This document shows, one piece after another, positions 52,496-60,257 of a stretch of DNA of 64,000 bases. The notes beneath the pieces are model-generated. The model was not told the origin of the DNA, did no database searches, and saw nothing but the letters and a program-made list of their open reading frames with translations. Both the position numbers and the translations under genes were made by a program. Source of the stretch: Cryobacterium adonitolivorans (GTDB lineage Bacteria > Actinomycetota > Actinomycetes > Actinomycetales > Microbacteriaceae); assembly GCF_004402695.1 (NCBI RefSeq), contig NZ_SOFL01000033.1, forward strand, positions 94,028-158,027. The letters are read 5' to 3'. Each line of letters starts with the position of its first letter. Position 1 is the stretch's first letter.

Positions 52496-52538
52496 GTTGG
52501 TCGAGCTTGTCGACGCCGTGCTGAGCTTGTCGAAGTAG
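52496..52538 (+). repeat. Dispersed GGTCGAGCTTGTCGA repeat
   Basis: GTTGGTCGAGCTTGTCGACG continuing CCGTGCTGAGCTTGTCGAAG, ending TAG, lies directly after the helicase gene. Both halves carry GAGCTTGTCGA, so the unit is an internal direct repeat. Confidence 0.75.
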
Positions 52539-52547
52539 AGCGCTGGC

Positions 52548-52907
52548 TCAGCGCCCGAGTTCCTCCGCGAATCGCTCCGGCAGCACCACATTGGCGCCGA
52601 CCCCGGCGAAGAACGGTGCGACCTCGGTTGGCGTATAGCCGGCGATGCCGCAACCGATCTCGGTCACCAGAAACCTGAGCTCCGGACGTTCGGCGGCGAA
52701 AGAGACGAAGCCGGTCACCTCGTGCTGCAGCACGGCCAGCCCGCTCATGCTGTTGATCGCATACGACTGCCCGTGCAGCCCGTGGCCCTGGCCCCAGACC
52801 GCGCCGAACCTCTCGTGGGCGAGCGCGGCGGCCCCGGCCGCGTGCAGCCCGGCCGCGTTGGACCCGAAGACGAAGACCTCGCCGGGTTCGAGCCGGGTGA
52901 TCCGCAT
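52548..52907 (-). CDS. Macro-like small protein (A1S_2505-type)
   Basis: 119-aa protein beginning EVFVFGSNAAGLHAAGAAALAHERFGAVWGQGHGLHGQSYAI, followed by FVSFAAERPELRFLVTEIGCGIAGYTPTEVAPFF. This matches a family seen in phages and bacteria, including A1S_2505-type phage non-structural proteins. The SNxxGxHxxGAA loop and GCGIAGY block look like ADP-ribose/nucleotide-binding loops of macrodomains; this comparison is inference. It starts 3 bases after the MarR gene's stop and is co-transcribed with it. Confidence 0.7.
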   Translation of the reverse strand: MRITRLEPGEVFVFGSNAAGLHAAGAAALAHERFGAVWGQGHGLHGQSYAINSMSGLAVLQHEVTGFVSFAAERPELRFLVTEIGCGIAGYTPTEVAPFFAGVGANVVLPERFAEELGR

Positions 52908-52910
52908 CGC

Positions 52911-53417
52911 TCAGACCCCCTTCGGGACCCCGGGATTGAGGCGGTTGGTGGGATCGAGCTTCATCAGCAGCTGGTTCGAGATGGCATCGAGCTGCGCGAT
53001 CTGCTCGTCGGTGAGCGGGTCGATCACGTTCTCCCGCACCGTGCGCACGTGCCCGGGCGCCGCGGCCTGCACGACGGCCCAGCCCTCGTCGGTGAGGCTG
53101 GCGTTCGTCGCGCGCCGGTCGCTCGGACACGGGGTGCGTCGCACGAGCCCGCGGTCTTCGAGCCGGCGCACCACGTGCGAGAGCCTGGGCAAGCTGGAAT
53201 TGGTCATCGAGGACAACCCGGTCATCCGCAGGGTCTGGTCGGGCGCCTCGGACAGCATGGCAAGCACGTAGTACTCGAAGTGGCTCAGGTCGGAGTCGCG
53301 TTGCAACTGGGAGTCGAGCAGGCCGGGGACCAGTTCCACCACGGCGACAAAACGCAGCCAGGCGTGCATTTGGGCCTGGTTGAGTCCCTGCACGGCGGGC
53401 GTTTCGTTCGTGTCCAT
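52911..53417 (-). CDS. MarR family transcriptional regulator
   Basis: 168-aa regulator with a MarR winged helix: LSHFEYYVLAMLSEAPDQTLRMTGLSSMTNSSLPRLSHVVRRLEDRGLVRRTPCPSDRRATNASLTDEGWAVVQ. Only one Cys is visible and it is not at the OhrR sensor position, so ligand sensing rather than thiol sensing is likely. ATG 53417 follows TAAGCT-N6 and is leaderless. It is divergent from the NADP-binding reductase, and its likely operator overlaps that gene's promoter. Confidence 0.9.
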   Translation of the reverse strand: MDTNETPAVQGLNQAQMHAWLRFVAVVELVPGLLDSQLQRDSDLSHFEYYVLAMLSEAPDQTLRMTGLSSMTNSSLPRLSHVVRRLEDRGLVRRTPCPSDRRATNASLTDEGWAVVQAAAPGHVRTVRENVIDPLTDEQIAQLDAISNQLLMKLDPTNRLNPGVPKGV

Positions 53418-53423
53418 AGGGCT

Positions 53424-53429
53424 AGCTTA
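53424..53429 (-). promoter_or_regulatory. -10 box (TAAGCT) six bases before the marR-type ATG
   Basis: TAAGCT-N6-ATG on the minus strand, leaderless pattern, for the MarR/macro operon. Confidence 0.55.
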
Positions 53430-53449
53430 TCAAGCACATCAGGGTTTGG

Positions 53450-53478
53450 TTGACGCGACAAGTAAAAGCCGATACATT
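53450..53478 (+). promoter_or_regulatory. Sigma-70-type promoter of the NADP-binding reductase
   Basis: TTGACG (53450-53455), 17-base spacer, TACATT (53473-53478). This is the best -35/-10 pair I see in the window. It overlaps the inverted repeat 53458-53484. Confidence 0.7.
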
Positions 53479-53484
53479 ACTTGT
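53458..53484. promoter_or_regulatory. Candidate MarR operator (ACAAGTAA-N11-TTACTTGT)
   Basis: Perfect 8-bp inverted arms at 53458-53465 and 53477-53484, in the divergent region between the MarR operon and the reductase, covering the spacer and -10 box of the reductase promoter. Binding would block transcription, fitting MarR repression of the reductase and possibly its own gene. Confidence 0.7.
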
Positions 53485-53527
53485 ATCAACAACCAATTAT
53501 TCGCCGCAGGGCGAGAGGGAGTACGTC

Positions 53528-54160
53528 ATGACAAGCATCAGCATCATCGGGGCAGGCAACATGGGAACCGCCATCGCTACGATCGCGGCCACGGGCGGCG
53601 CGTCCGTGCAGCTGCTCGCGCAGGATGCCGAGAAGACGGCGGCAGCGGCGGCAGTAGCCGGCGCGTCCGTCGTGTCGGGTGTCGCGGGCGATACCCTCAC
53701 CGGTGAGATCGTGGTTCTTGCGCTGCCGTACCCGGCGGTGGCCGGGGTTCTCGCCCAGTACGCCGGTCAGCTCGACGGCAAGATCCTCGTCGACATCAGC
53801 AACCCGCTCGACTTCGCCACCTTCGACTCGCTCGTGGTGCCGGCGGACGGCTCGGCCGCCCAGGTGATCGCCCAGACGGTTCCCGGCGCCCGGGTGCTCA
53901 AGGCCTTCAACACCACCTTCGCCGCCACCCTGGCCACCGGCGGCGTCAACGGCGTCGCCCCCACCACCGTGCTCGTCGCCGGCGACGACGCATCCGCCAA
54001 GGAAGCCCTCATCGCCCTGCTGATCGCCGGTGGCGTGCTCGCCCTGGACGCCGGCGCCCTCAAGCGCGCCCGCGAACTCGAGGCCCTCGGATTCCTGCAG
54101 CTCACCCTCGCCGCCGGCTCCTCCATCGGCTGGACCGGAGGCTTCGCCCTGGTCAAGTAG
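53528..54160 (+). CDS. NADP-binding oxidoreductase (F420-dependent NADP reductase-like)
   Basis: 210-aa Rossmann-fold protein: SISIIGAGNMGTAIATIAATGGASVQLLAQD (GxGxxG with a short beta-alpha-beta), VVLALPYPAVAGVLAQYAGQLDGKILVDISNPLDF, VLKAFNTTFA and LGFLQLTLA. This is the pattern of the FNO/F420-dependent NADP oxidoreductase-like family, also seen in pyrroline-5-carboxylate reductase-like N-domains. ATG 53528 is preferred over 53450 (GAGGGAG upstream; the earlier start lies in the promoter). It is predicted to be under MarR control, so induced by a small molecule. Substrate unknown. Confidence 0.88.
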   Translation: MTSISIIGAGNMGTAIATIAATGGASVQLLAQDAEKTAAAAAVAGASVVSGVAGDTLTGEIVVLALPYPAVAGVLAQYAGQLDGKILVDISNPLDFATFDSLVVPADGSAAQVIAQTVPGARVLKAFNTTFAATLATGGVNGVAPTTVLVAGDDASAKEALIALLIAGGVLALDAGALKRARELEALGFLQLTLAAGSSIGWTGGFALVK

Positions 54161-54166
54161 CCCGTT

Positions 54167-54229
54167 CCGCGAACTGAGAGAAAAGCCCCAGGAATCTCGA
54201 ATTCTTGGGGCTTTTCTCACAGTTCGCGG
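54167..54229. terminator. Very long bidirectional hairpin terminator
   Basis: Outer arms CCGCGAACTG/CAGTTCGCGG and inner arms GAGAAAAGCCCCA/TGGGGCTTTTCTC with an apical GGAAT-CTCGA-ATTCT region. About 27 near-perfect base pairs, with A and T runs that act as U tract on both strands. It lies between the convergent reductase and SNF2 genes. Confidence 0.85.
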
Positions 54230-54234
54230 GCTGG

Positions 54235-57200
54235 CTAGGGCTCGAGCAGGCCCCGGATGTCGTCGGCCGTCAGGGCCGCCGCGAACACGGCGTCGTCGTC
54301 GAGGACCGCCTCCACGAGCCTGGCCTTGGTCTCCTTGAGCGCCATCACCTTCTCCTCGATGGTGTCGGCGGCCACCAGCCTGTACACCATCACGTTGCGG
54401 GTCTGGCCGATGCGGTGGGTGCGGTCGATGGCCTGGCTCTCGCTGGCCGGGTTCCACCAGGGGTCGAGCAGGAAGACGTAGTCGGCTTCGGTGAGGTTGA
54501 GGCCGAACCCGCCGGCCTTGAGGCTGATCAGGAACACCGGCGCGTCCCCGGTCTTGAACTCGTCGATGACGCCGGGCCGGTCGGTGGTCGAGCCGTCGAG
54601 GTAGCTGTACCGCACGCCCCGCGCGTCCAGGCGGGCGGCGGCCAGGGCCAGGTACGAGGTGAACTGGCTGAAGATCAGCGCCCGGTGCCCCTCGGCGACC
54701 ACCTCGTCGAGCTGCTCGAACAGCGCATCGAGCTTGCTCGAGGGCACGGCGGCATACTGCTCGTCGACCAGGGACGCATCCAGGCTCAGCATCCGCAGCA
54801 GCGTGATGGACCGAAACACGATGAACCGGTTGGCCTCCAGGTCGTCCATCAGGCCCAGCAGCTTCTGCCGCTCGCGCTGCAGGAAGGTGTCGTAGATCTC
54901 CCGGTGCTCCGGATCGAGGTCGATGCGCAGCACCTGCTCCTGCTTGGCCGGCAGGTCGCGGGCCACGACATCCTTGGTGCGCCGCAGCATCAGCGGGCGG
55001 ATGCGCCGCCGCAGCCGCTCGATCAGCTCGCGTTGGGAGCGCACCTTGCGTTCGGCCGGGCGCAGGTACTCCTCGGTGAAGCGCCGCGCCGACGGGAACA
55101 GGCCGGGGGCCACGATGGCGAATTGCGCCCAGAGTTCGAGCAGGTTGTTCTCCAGCGGCGTGCCGGTGACGGCCAGCTTGAAGGGCACGTCGAGGTCGCG
55201 GGCAAAGCGGTGCAGTTGCGAGGTGCGGTTCTTCACGAACTGGGCCTCGTCGAGGATCAGCCCCGCCCAGCCGTGCGCCTGGTACGCCGCGAAGTCGAGG
55301 CGGAACAGCGCGTAGGAGGTGACGAGCACGTCAACGCCCTGGGCCTGATCGGCCAGGCTGCGGCCGCTGGTGGCCTGGGTGCTGGTCACGGCGCCGACCC
55401 GGAGGCCCGGCGTGAACCTGGCTGCTTCGGCGAGCCAGTTGGAAACCACGGAGGTGGGCGCCACGACCAGGAACGGTCGGCGGGGCTCTGCGGTCGCGGG
55501 GTGCTGCACGGCATGGCTGAGCAGCGCCAGCACCTGCAGTGTCTTGCCCAGGCCCATGTCGTCGGCGAGGATGCCGCCCAAGCCGTGCTCCCAGAGGAAG
55601 ACCAGCCACTCGAACCCGGCCAGCTGGTACGGGCGCAGGGTGGCGTTCAGCCCGGCCGGCAACGGCGTGGCCCGGGGCAGGGCCGTGGCATCCGCGTGAC
55701 CCCGCTCGAGTTGCAACAGCCCGCCCACCGCGGCCCGCCACGACACGGCCTGTTCGGTCTTGTCGGCGAGGTCTTCGAAGTCCGACCACAGGCTGGCCTG
55801 GTGCCGGTTGATGCGCAGCCCGGTCTCCCATTCCGCCAGTGCCCTGGCCTCCTCGATGAGTTCACGCAGCCTGTCGAACACCGGTTGGGTCAGCGAGAGG
55901 TAGCTGTTGTCCACCAATAGGAGTTTTTTGCGCCCCTTCGCGAGGGCCGTGAAGATCGGGTTGAACGGGACGCTGCGGCCGTCGATTTTCACGATCACGC
56001 CGAGGTCGAACCAGTCGCGCTTCTCGGTCTCCACCGTCGTCACGATCAGCTGCGGGGTGCCCGTGAGCTCGTGGTAGTCCGGCTTCTCGCCGACCAGCTG
56101 CACGCGCACCCCCGGAATCGCGTCGAGCCTGGGCAGGGTCTGGTCGGTGTATTCCGCGGCGGGCAGGCCCTTGAGGGTTACGGTCGGCGCGGCCGGGTCG
56201 GCCGGTGCGGACAGGTCGGGCAGGGCGGTGTTCACCCGGTCCAGGACCTCGACCTCGGCCTGCTCGTCACGGTCGCCCTGCCACTGCCAGTCCAGCCGCA
56301 CGGCCTGTTTCGGTTCGAAGCTCACGGTGTGCACGAGCACTGGCGGGGGCGGCGGCGGGAACGCGATGGAGGCATCCGCGCTGGTGATCGGCAGGCTGCG
56401 GCGCAGGCTGGGGTAGTACTCGCGCAGGAACTCGTCGACCTCGCCGGCCGGCACCACCAGGCCGGGCGCGGGCGCGGCTCGGTCGCCGGTGCTGCCGAGC
56501 AGGCGGCGCTGTTCGGGACTGAGCGGCTCGATGCTCGGGGCCAGCACGATGGCGGCGTCGACGCCGAGCCTGTACGCGTACACACCGTGCTCGCCCAACG
56601 CTCCGGCATCGCCGACCGGATGCCGGTGCCCGTCGATGCTGAGCACGGGGGAGAGGGTGAGGTCCTCGGCAGTCAGCACGGCATCGAGCAGGACACTCGC
56701 CGTGGCTCCCACCGTCACGACGGCGTCCTTGTGGCTGCCGGCCAGGCCTATGCCCAGCCGCTGCGCTTCGGCGAGCAGGTGCCAGAGCAGTGGGCTCTCG
56801 AACTCGTCGAGGTAGAGCCACTCGGTGTCCTGCCCGTTGTAGACCGGTCGGTCGACCCGGTGCAGCGGCACGAACTGGCAGAACCAGCGGTGCTGCTCCA
56901 CATTGAGGTTCTGCCGGTTGAGCTGATAGCCCACGTTGCTCCAGGTGATGGTGGACTTCACCCACTTGCCGGAGTCGCTGCGGAGAACCGGGCGCACGCC
57001 CAGCCGAATGGCGCCGGCCCTGGCCCGAGTGGCCGAGGCGCGCACGGCGGTGGCGCCGCGCCAGCGGTCGTTGGTGCGCGGGGTCTGTTCGCGCAACTCG
57101 AAGAGTAGTCCCATGGCCGTGCGGGCGCCGTCGCCGGCCTCGGCGATGGTCGGCAGAGTCGGCTCCGCCGGCGTCTGTCCGGTGAGAGCCTCAACGGCCG

Positions 57201-57258
57201 ACTTCCAGCCGGCTGTTCCCCCCGCGGCGGGGCGGGGCGGTGGGGCGGCGGGCGGCAT
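54235..57258 (-). CDS. SNF2-family DEAD/DEAH helicase, N-terminally short
   Basis: 1007-aa Swi2/Snf2-type ATPase. Motif I is ILADDMGLGKTLQVLALL, motif II is LILDEAQFVKN (DEAQ), motif III TGTPLENN, motif V GGFGLNLTEADYVF and motif VI DRTHRIGQTRNVMVYRL, all in the C-terminal half. The N-terminal ~450 residues match the beta-rich bacterial SNF2 N-domain. Most actinobacterial relatives start with a SWIM zinc finger (~130 residues); here the ATG at 57258 is preceded in frame by a stop two codons upstream and no SWIM motif is present. It probably remodels RNA polymerase or DNA complexes. Start has no ribosome-binding site. Confidence 0.9.
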   Translation of the reverse strand: MPPAAPPPRPAAGGTAGWKSAVEALTGQTPAEPTLPTIAEAGDGARTAMGLLFELREQTPRTNDRWRGATAVRASATRARAGAIRLGVRPVLRSDSGKWVKSTITWSNVGYQLNRQNLNVEQHRWFCQFVPLHRVDRPVYNGQDTEWLYLDEFESPLLWHLLAEAQRLGIGLAGSHKDAVVTVGATASVLLDAVLTAEDLTLSPVLSIDGHRHPVGDAGALGEHGVYAYRLGVDAAIVLAPSIEPLSPEQRRLLGSTGDRAAPAPGLVVPAGEVDEFLREYYPSLRRSLPITSADASIAFPPPPPPVLVHTVSFEPKQAVRLDWQWQGDRDEQAEVEVLDRVNTALPDLSAPADPAAPTVTLKGLPAAEYTDQTLPRLDAIPGVRVQLVGEKPDYHELTGTPQLIVTTVETEKRDWFDLGVIVKIDGRSVPFNPIFTALAKGRKKLLLVDNSYLSLTQPVFDRLRELIEEARALAEWETGLRINRHQASLWSDFEDLADKTEQAVSWRAAVGGLLQLERGHADATALPRATPLPAGLNATLRPYQLAGFEWLVFLWEHGLGGILADDMGLGKTLQVLALLSHAVQHPATAEPRRPFLVVAPTSVVSNWLAEAARFTPGLRVGAVTSTQATSGRSLADQAQGVDVLVTSYALFRLDFAAYQAHGWAGLILDEAQFVKNRTSQLHRFARDLDVPFKLAVTGTPLENNLLELWAQFAIVAPGLFPSARRFTEEYLRPAERKVRSQRELIERLRRRIRPLMLRRTKDVVARDLPAKQEQVLRIDLDPEHREIYDTFLQRERQKLLGLMDDLEANRFIVFRSITLLRMLSLDASLVDEQYAAVPSSKLDALFEQLDEVVAEGHRALIFSQFTSYLALAAARLDARGVRYSYLDGSTTDRPGVIDEFKTGDAPVFLISLKAGGFGLNLTEADYVFLLDPWWNPASESQAIDRTHRIGQTRNVMVYRLVAADTIEEKVMALKETKARLVEAVLDDDAVFAAALTADDIRGLLEP

Positions 57259-57323
57259 GGCTCAATGGTCTCACGCAGCACCGACAGCGGGGCCGACGCC
57301 CGGGCCGGGCGGCGGGGATCCGC

Positions 57324-57779
57324 TCAGGCGAGCGGAAAGACGATCCTGGTCTGCCAGGTTGCAGGGTCCGGATTGGTTTCGGGGCCGGCGAGGTATTCCT
57401 CCCACATGTCAACGCGGGGGGTGAGGTTGTGCTCCCGTAGCCAGGCCGCGATCTGGTCGTAGGTGCGAGTCATCCCGTCGTAGGGCCCCGTGTAGATGCT
57501 CGCGATCGCCGCGCCGGCCGGCAGCTCGGTCACGACGACGCCGGCAGTGGCCTGGGCGGGTCCGACGATGGGAAAACCCGCGGTGACGTCGATGCTGTCG
57601 GTGGGCATTCCGTGATACAGCGCTACCGGCGGACCGGCGGGAGCGAGGCCCTGGGCGGCCAGAGCCGCAGCCGACACCTCGAAGGCCCGCCCGAAATACT
57701 CGGTGAGGTCGGCCATCATCACCCTCTCGTGCACTCCCAGCAGGGTGCGCGGTTCCAGCTCGACCCTGTCGATCTGCAT
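57324..57779 (-). CDS. GyrI-like small-molecule-binding protein
   Basis: 151-aa stand-alone GyrI-like/SOUL-type domain: VELEPRTLLGVHERVMMADLTEYFGRAFEVSAAALAAQGLAPAGPPVALYHGMP, then GVVVTELPAGAAIASIYTGPYDGMTRTYDQIAAWLREHNLTPRVDMWEEYLAGPETNPDPATWQTRIVFPLA. The Y-x-G-P-Y/W-E-x-Y positions are the family's ligand pocket. ATG 57779 has GAAGGAG 7 bases upstream. It lies 66 bases upstream of the SNF2 start, same strand. Such proteins sequester or hydrolyse cytotoxic cationic ligands. Confidence 0.88.
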   Translation of the reverse strand: MQIDRVELEPRTLLGVHERVMMADLTEYFGRAFEVSAAALAAQGLAPAGPPVALYHGMPTDSIDVTAGFPIVGPAQATAGVVVTELPAGAAIASIYTGPYDGMTRTYDQIAAWLREHNLTPRVDMWEEYLAGPETNPDPATWQTRIVFPLA

Positions 57780-57845
57780 GCTGTACTCCTTCGCTCGGGG
57801 CCACTCTATTCCGACCCGTGAGCCCGGCACACCCGGAGCCGGTGG

Positions 57846-60143
57846 CTACCTGATGGCCCGCATCCCGGCCGGGACCGCCGTGCGGGCGTCGAGCCAGCGC
57901 TCCAACTCCGCCGCGGGAATCGGGCGGGACAGATGATAGCCCTGGGCCACGTCGCAGTCGAAGCGTGCCAGCTGGTCGAGCACCTCCGCGGTCTCCACGC
58001 CCTCGGCCACGATGCGCAGGCCCAGGCTGTGGCCGAGGTGGATCGAGGACGCGACCAGCGCCGACGCCCTCTCGTCGTCGAGCATCGGGATGACGAAGGA
58101 CTGGTCGAGCTTGAGTTCGTCGATCGGCAGGTCGCGCAGGTAGGCGAGGGAGCTGTAGCCAGTGCCGAAGTCGTCGACGGCGATCATCACACCCGCTTTG
58201 CGCAGGCGCAGCAGGATGTTGCGGGCGCGGTCGTGGTCCACCAGCAGGAATTCCTCGGTGACCTCGAGCATGAGCGCGGATCCGGGCAGCCCCCGGTCGG
58301 CGAGCATCGTGATGACGATCCCGGCGAGCTGGTAGTCGGCCAGCGACCGCGACGACAGGTTCACCGCCACCGTCACCGTTCGACCCTGGGCCTGCCAGAG
58401 AACCGCCTGGTCGAGGGCGAGCTCGAGGACCGCCCGGGTGAGGGCCCGCATCAGTCCACCGTTGTCGGCCACGTCCAGGAACGCGGCGGGATAGAGCAGC
58501 CCCCGCGTCGGGTGGTTCCAGCGCACCAGCGCCTCGACGCCCGGCACCGTGCCGGTGGGCAGGTGCACCTTGGGTTGGTAGTGCAGTAGAAGCTGGTTCT
58601 CGGCCAGGGCGACGCGCAGCTCGTGCAGGGTGCGCAGGCGGGCTTTGTCGTTACTGTCGTCGCCGGGGGAGTAGACGTGCTGGCCCACCCGGCTGGATTT
58701 CGCCGCGTACATGGCCATGTCGGCCTTGCGCATCAGCCCGCTCAGGTCGGAGCCGTGTTCCGGCGCGAGCGCGATGCCGATGCTCAACCCGATCTCGAGG
58801 CTCAGGCCGTCGATCACGAGGGGCCGTGCGGTCACCAGGCGCAACCGGCGGGCCATGGCCGTGGCGCGTTTGCGGTCGGCGTGGTGCAGGTGAACGGCGA
58901 ATTCGTCGCCGCCGAGCCTGGCCAACAGATCACCGGACTGCAGGGCGCCGGCCAGCCGGGCGCCGATCTGTTCGAGCAGCAGGTCGCCCGCTTCGTGACC
59001 GAGGCTGTCGTTGACCTCCTTGAACCTGTCCAGATCCAGCACCAGCAGTGCGCTCGGCCGTGCGTCGACAGCGCGCAGCCGGGTAGCGACATCCACGGCC
59101 AGTGCCCGACGATTGCGCAGCCCGGTCAGCTCGTCGGTGCGCGAGAGGGAGTGCAGGTGGCGTTGCCTGAAGGCCAGCGGGATCGCGGCCAGGGCCAGGG
59201 TGGCGCCGGCCAGGCCGACGGCCAGCACCGGGACGTGGGTCTGGCTGGCCAGCAGCAACACGGCAAGGCCGGCGGCCGTGGCCGCCAGCGGAGCCGTCAC
59301 CGACGTGGCGCCGTATGCGGTGCCGTCGCAGGCGGCGGACCTCGCCGAGCGTCCCGGCAGGTCGTCGCGGCGCACAGAAGCGAGCACCCACGCGGTTATC
59401 AGCGCGAAGCCGATCGCCCAGGCGCCGTCGAGAGCCGATCCGATGAGCTCCGAGTCGACATGCAGCTGCCGCGCGTAGACGGTATCGGCCGTCGCGAAGA
59501 GCAGCAGACCGGCCGCCAGCATCAGCCCGGAGCGGCCCCGCACCCTGCCCGGTATCGCAGCGATGCCCCCGAGGGCCGCGATAAGCAGCAGGTCGAGCAC
59601 GGGGAACGCCGTGCTCAGGAAAGCCGGGCCGGAAAATGGGGTGCCGGGCGCCGTCTCGAGGGGCGGGGAGAGCAGCACAGCGAGCACCGAGGTGGCGCCC
59701 AGCGCGCCGAGGGCGCTGTTGAGGAGCACCGGCCAGGCCTGCGCGCGCAATGAGCGGTGGGCTATCACGACGAGCACACCCACCATGAAGACATAGAACA
59801 GCAGGTAGCCGGTGTCGGAGAGCGAGGGCGTGGCGCCGGTGCCATCGTCGGGCAACAGCCTGTAAGCGGTGTCGCCCACGGCCAGCGCCGTCACCGCAGC
59901 CGCCGCGAGGAGGATGTCGGGTCGCGTGAGGCGCACCCGGTTGACGGCTAGCCAGACCAACGCCACTGCTGCCCAGCGGCTGAGCACGGCCAGCCAGCCG
60001 TGAACGAGCGGGTTGAACCCGTTTCCCTGGAAAACCAGGCCGGTGAGGTTGGCCAGCAGCAATACGGCGATGCCGCCGAACACGACGTAGTCGGCGCGGG
60101 ACAGTCGCGGCTGGGAACGCAGGATCGACGACGCAGACCTCAC
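57846..60143 (-). CDS. Membrane GGDEF-EAL protein
   Basis: 765-aa protein. Eight to nine hydrophobic helices run to ~residue 310 (YVVFGGIAVLLLANLTGLVF, AVALVWLAV, GYLLFYVFMVGVLVVIA, etc.). They are followed by a GGDEF domain from LSRTDELTGLRNRRAL with active site LGGDEFAV (~409). The I-site RxxD is absent (Q-S-G-D). A C-terminal EAL domain has VEALVRW (~536), NLSSRSL, EVTEEFLL, DDFGTGYSSL, ELKLDQSF and AEGVE, all catalytic positions present. GTG 60143 is chosen because GGAGGGGGG lies 8 bases upstream; GTG 60200 lacks one. It may make and break c-di-GMP, or have kept only one activity. Confidence 0.9.
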   Translation of the reverse strand: MRSASSILRSQPRLSRADYVVFGGIAVLLLANLTGLVFQGNGFNPLVHGWLAVLSRWAAVALVWLAVNRVRLTRPDILLAAAAVTALAVGDTAYRLLPDDGTGATPSLSDTGYLLFYVFMVGVLVVIAHRSLRAQAWPVLLNSALGALGATSVLAVLLSPPLETAPGTPFSGPAFLSTAFPVLDLLLIAALGGIAAIPGRVRGRSGLMLAAGLLLFATADTVYARQLHVDSELIGSALDGAWAIGFALITAWVLASVRRDDLPGRSARSAACDGTAYGATSVTAPLAATAAGLAVLLLASQTHVPVLAVGLAGATLALAAIPLAFRQRHLHSLSRTDELTGLRNRRALAVDVATRLRAVDARPSALLVLDLDRFKEVNDSLGHEAGDLLLEQIGARLAGALQSGDLLARLGGDEFAVHLHHADRKRATAMARRLRLVTARPLVIDGLSLEIGLSIGIALAPEHGSDLSGLMRKADMAMYAAKSSRVGQHVYSPGDDSNDKARLRTLHELRVALAENQLLLHYQPKVHLPTGTVPGVEALVRWNHPTRGLLYPAAFLDVADNGGLMRALTRAVLELALDQAVLWQAQGRTVTVAVNLSSRSLADYQLAGIVITMLADRGLPGSALMLEVTEEFLLVDHDRARNILLRLRKAGVMIAVDDFGTGYSSLAYLRDLPIDELKLDQSFVIPMLDDERASALVASSIHLGHSLGLRIVAEGVETAEVLDQLARFDCDVAQGYHLSRPIPAAELERWLDARTAVPAGMRAIR

Positions 60144-60257
60144 CGTCGAGTCCCCCCTCCAAGACACGTACCTTCGCGCACAATGCCGCGACGTGCTCAC
60201 TTTACTGCGTCGTGAACTCCCGCAGGCCAGGGTCCGACGGCACGCCCGCCGGGCAGG

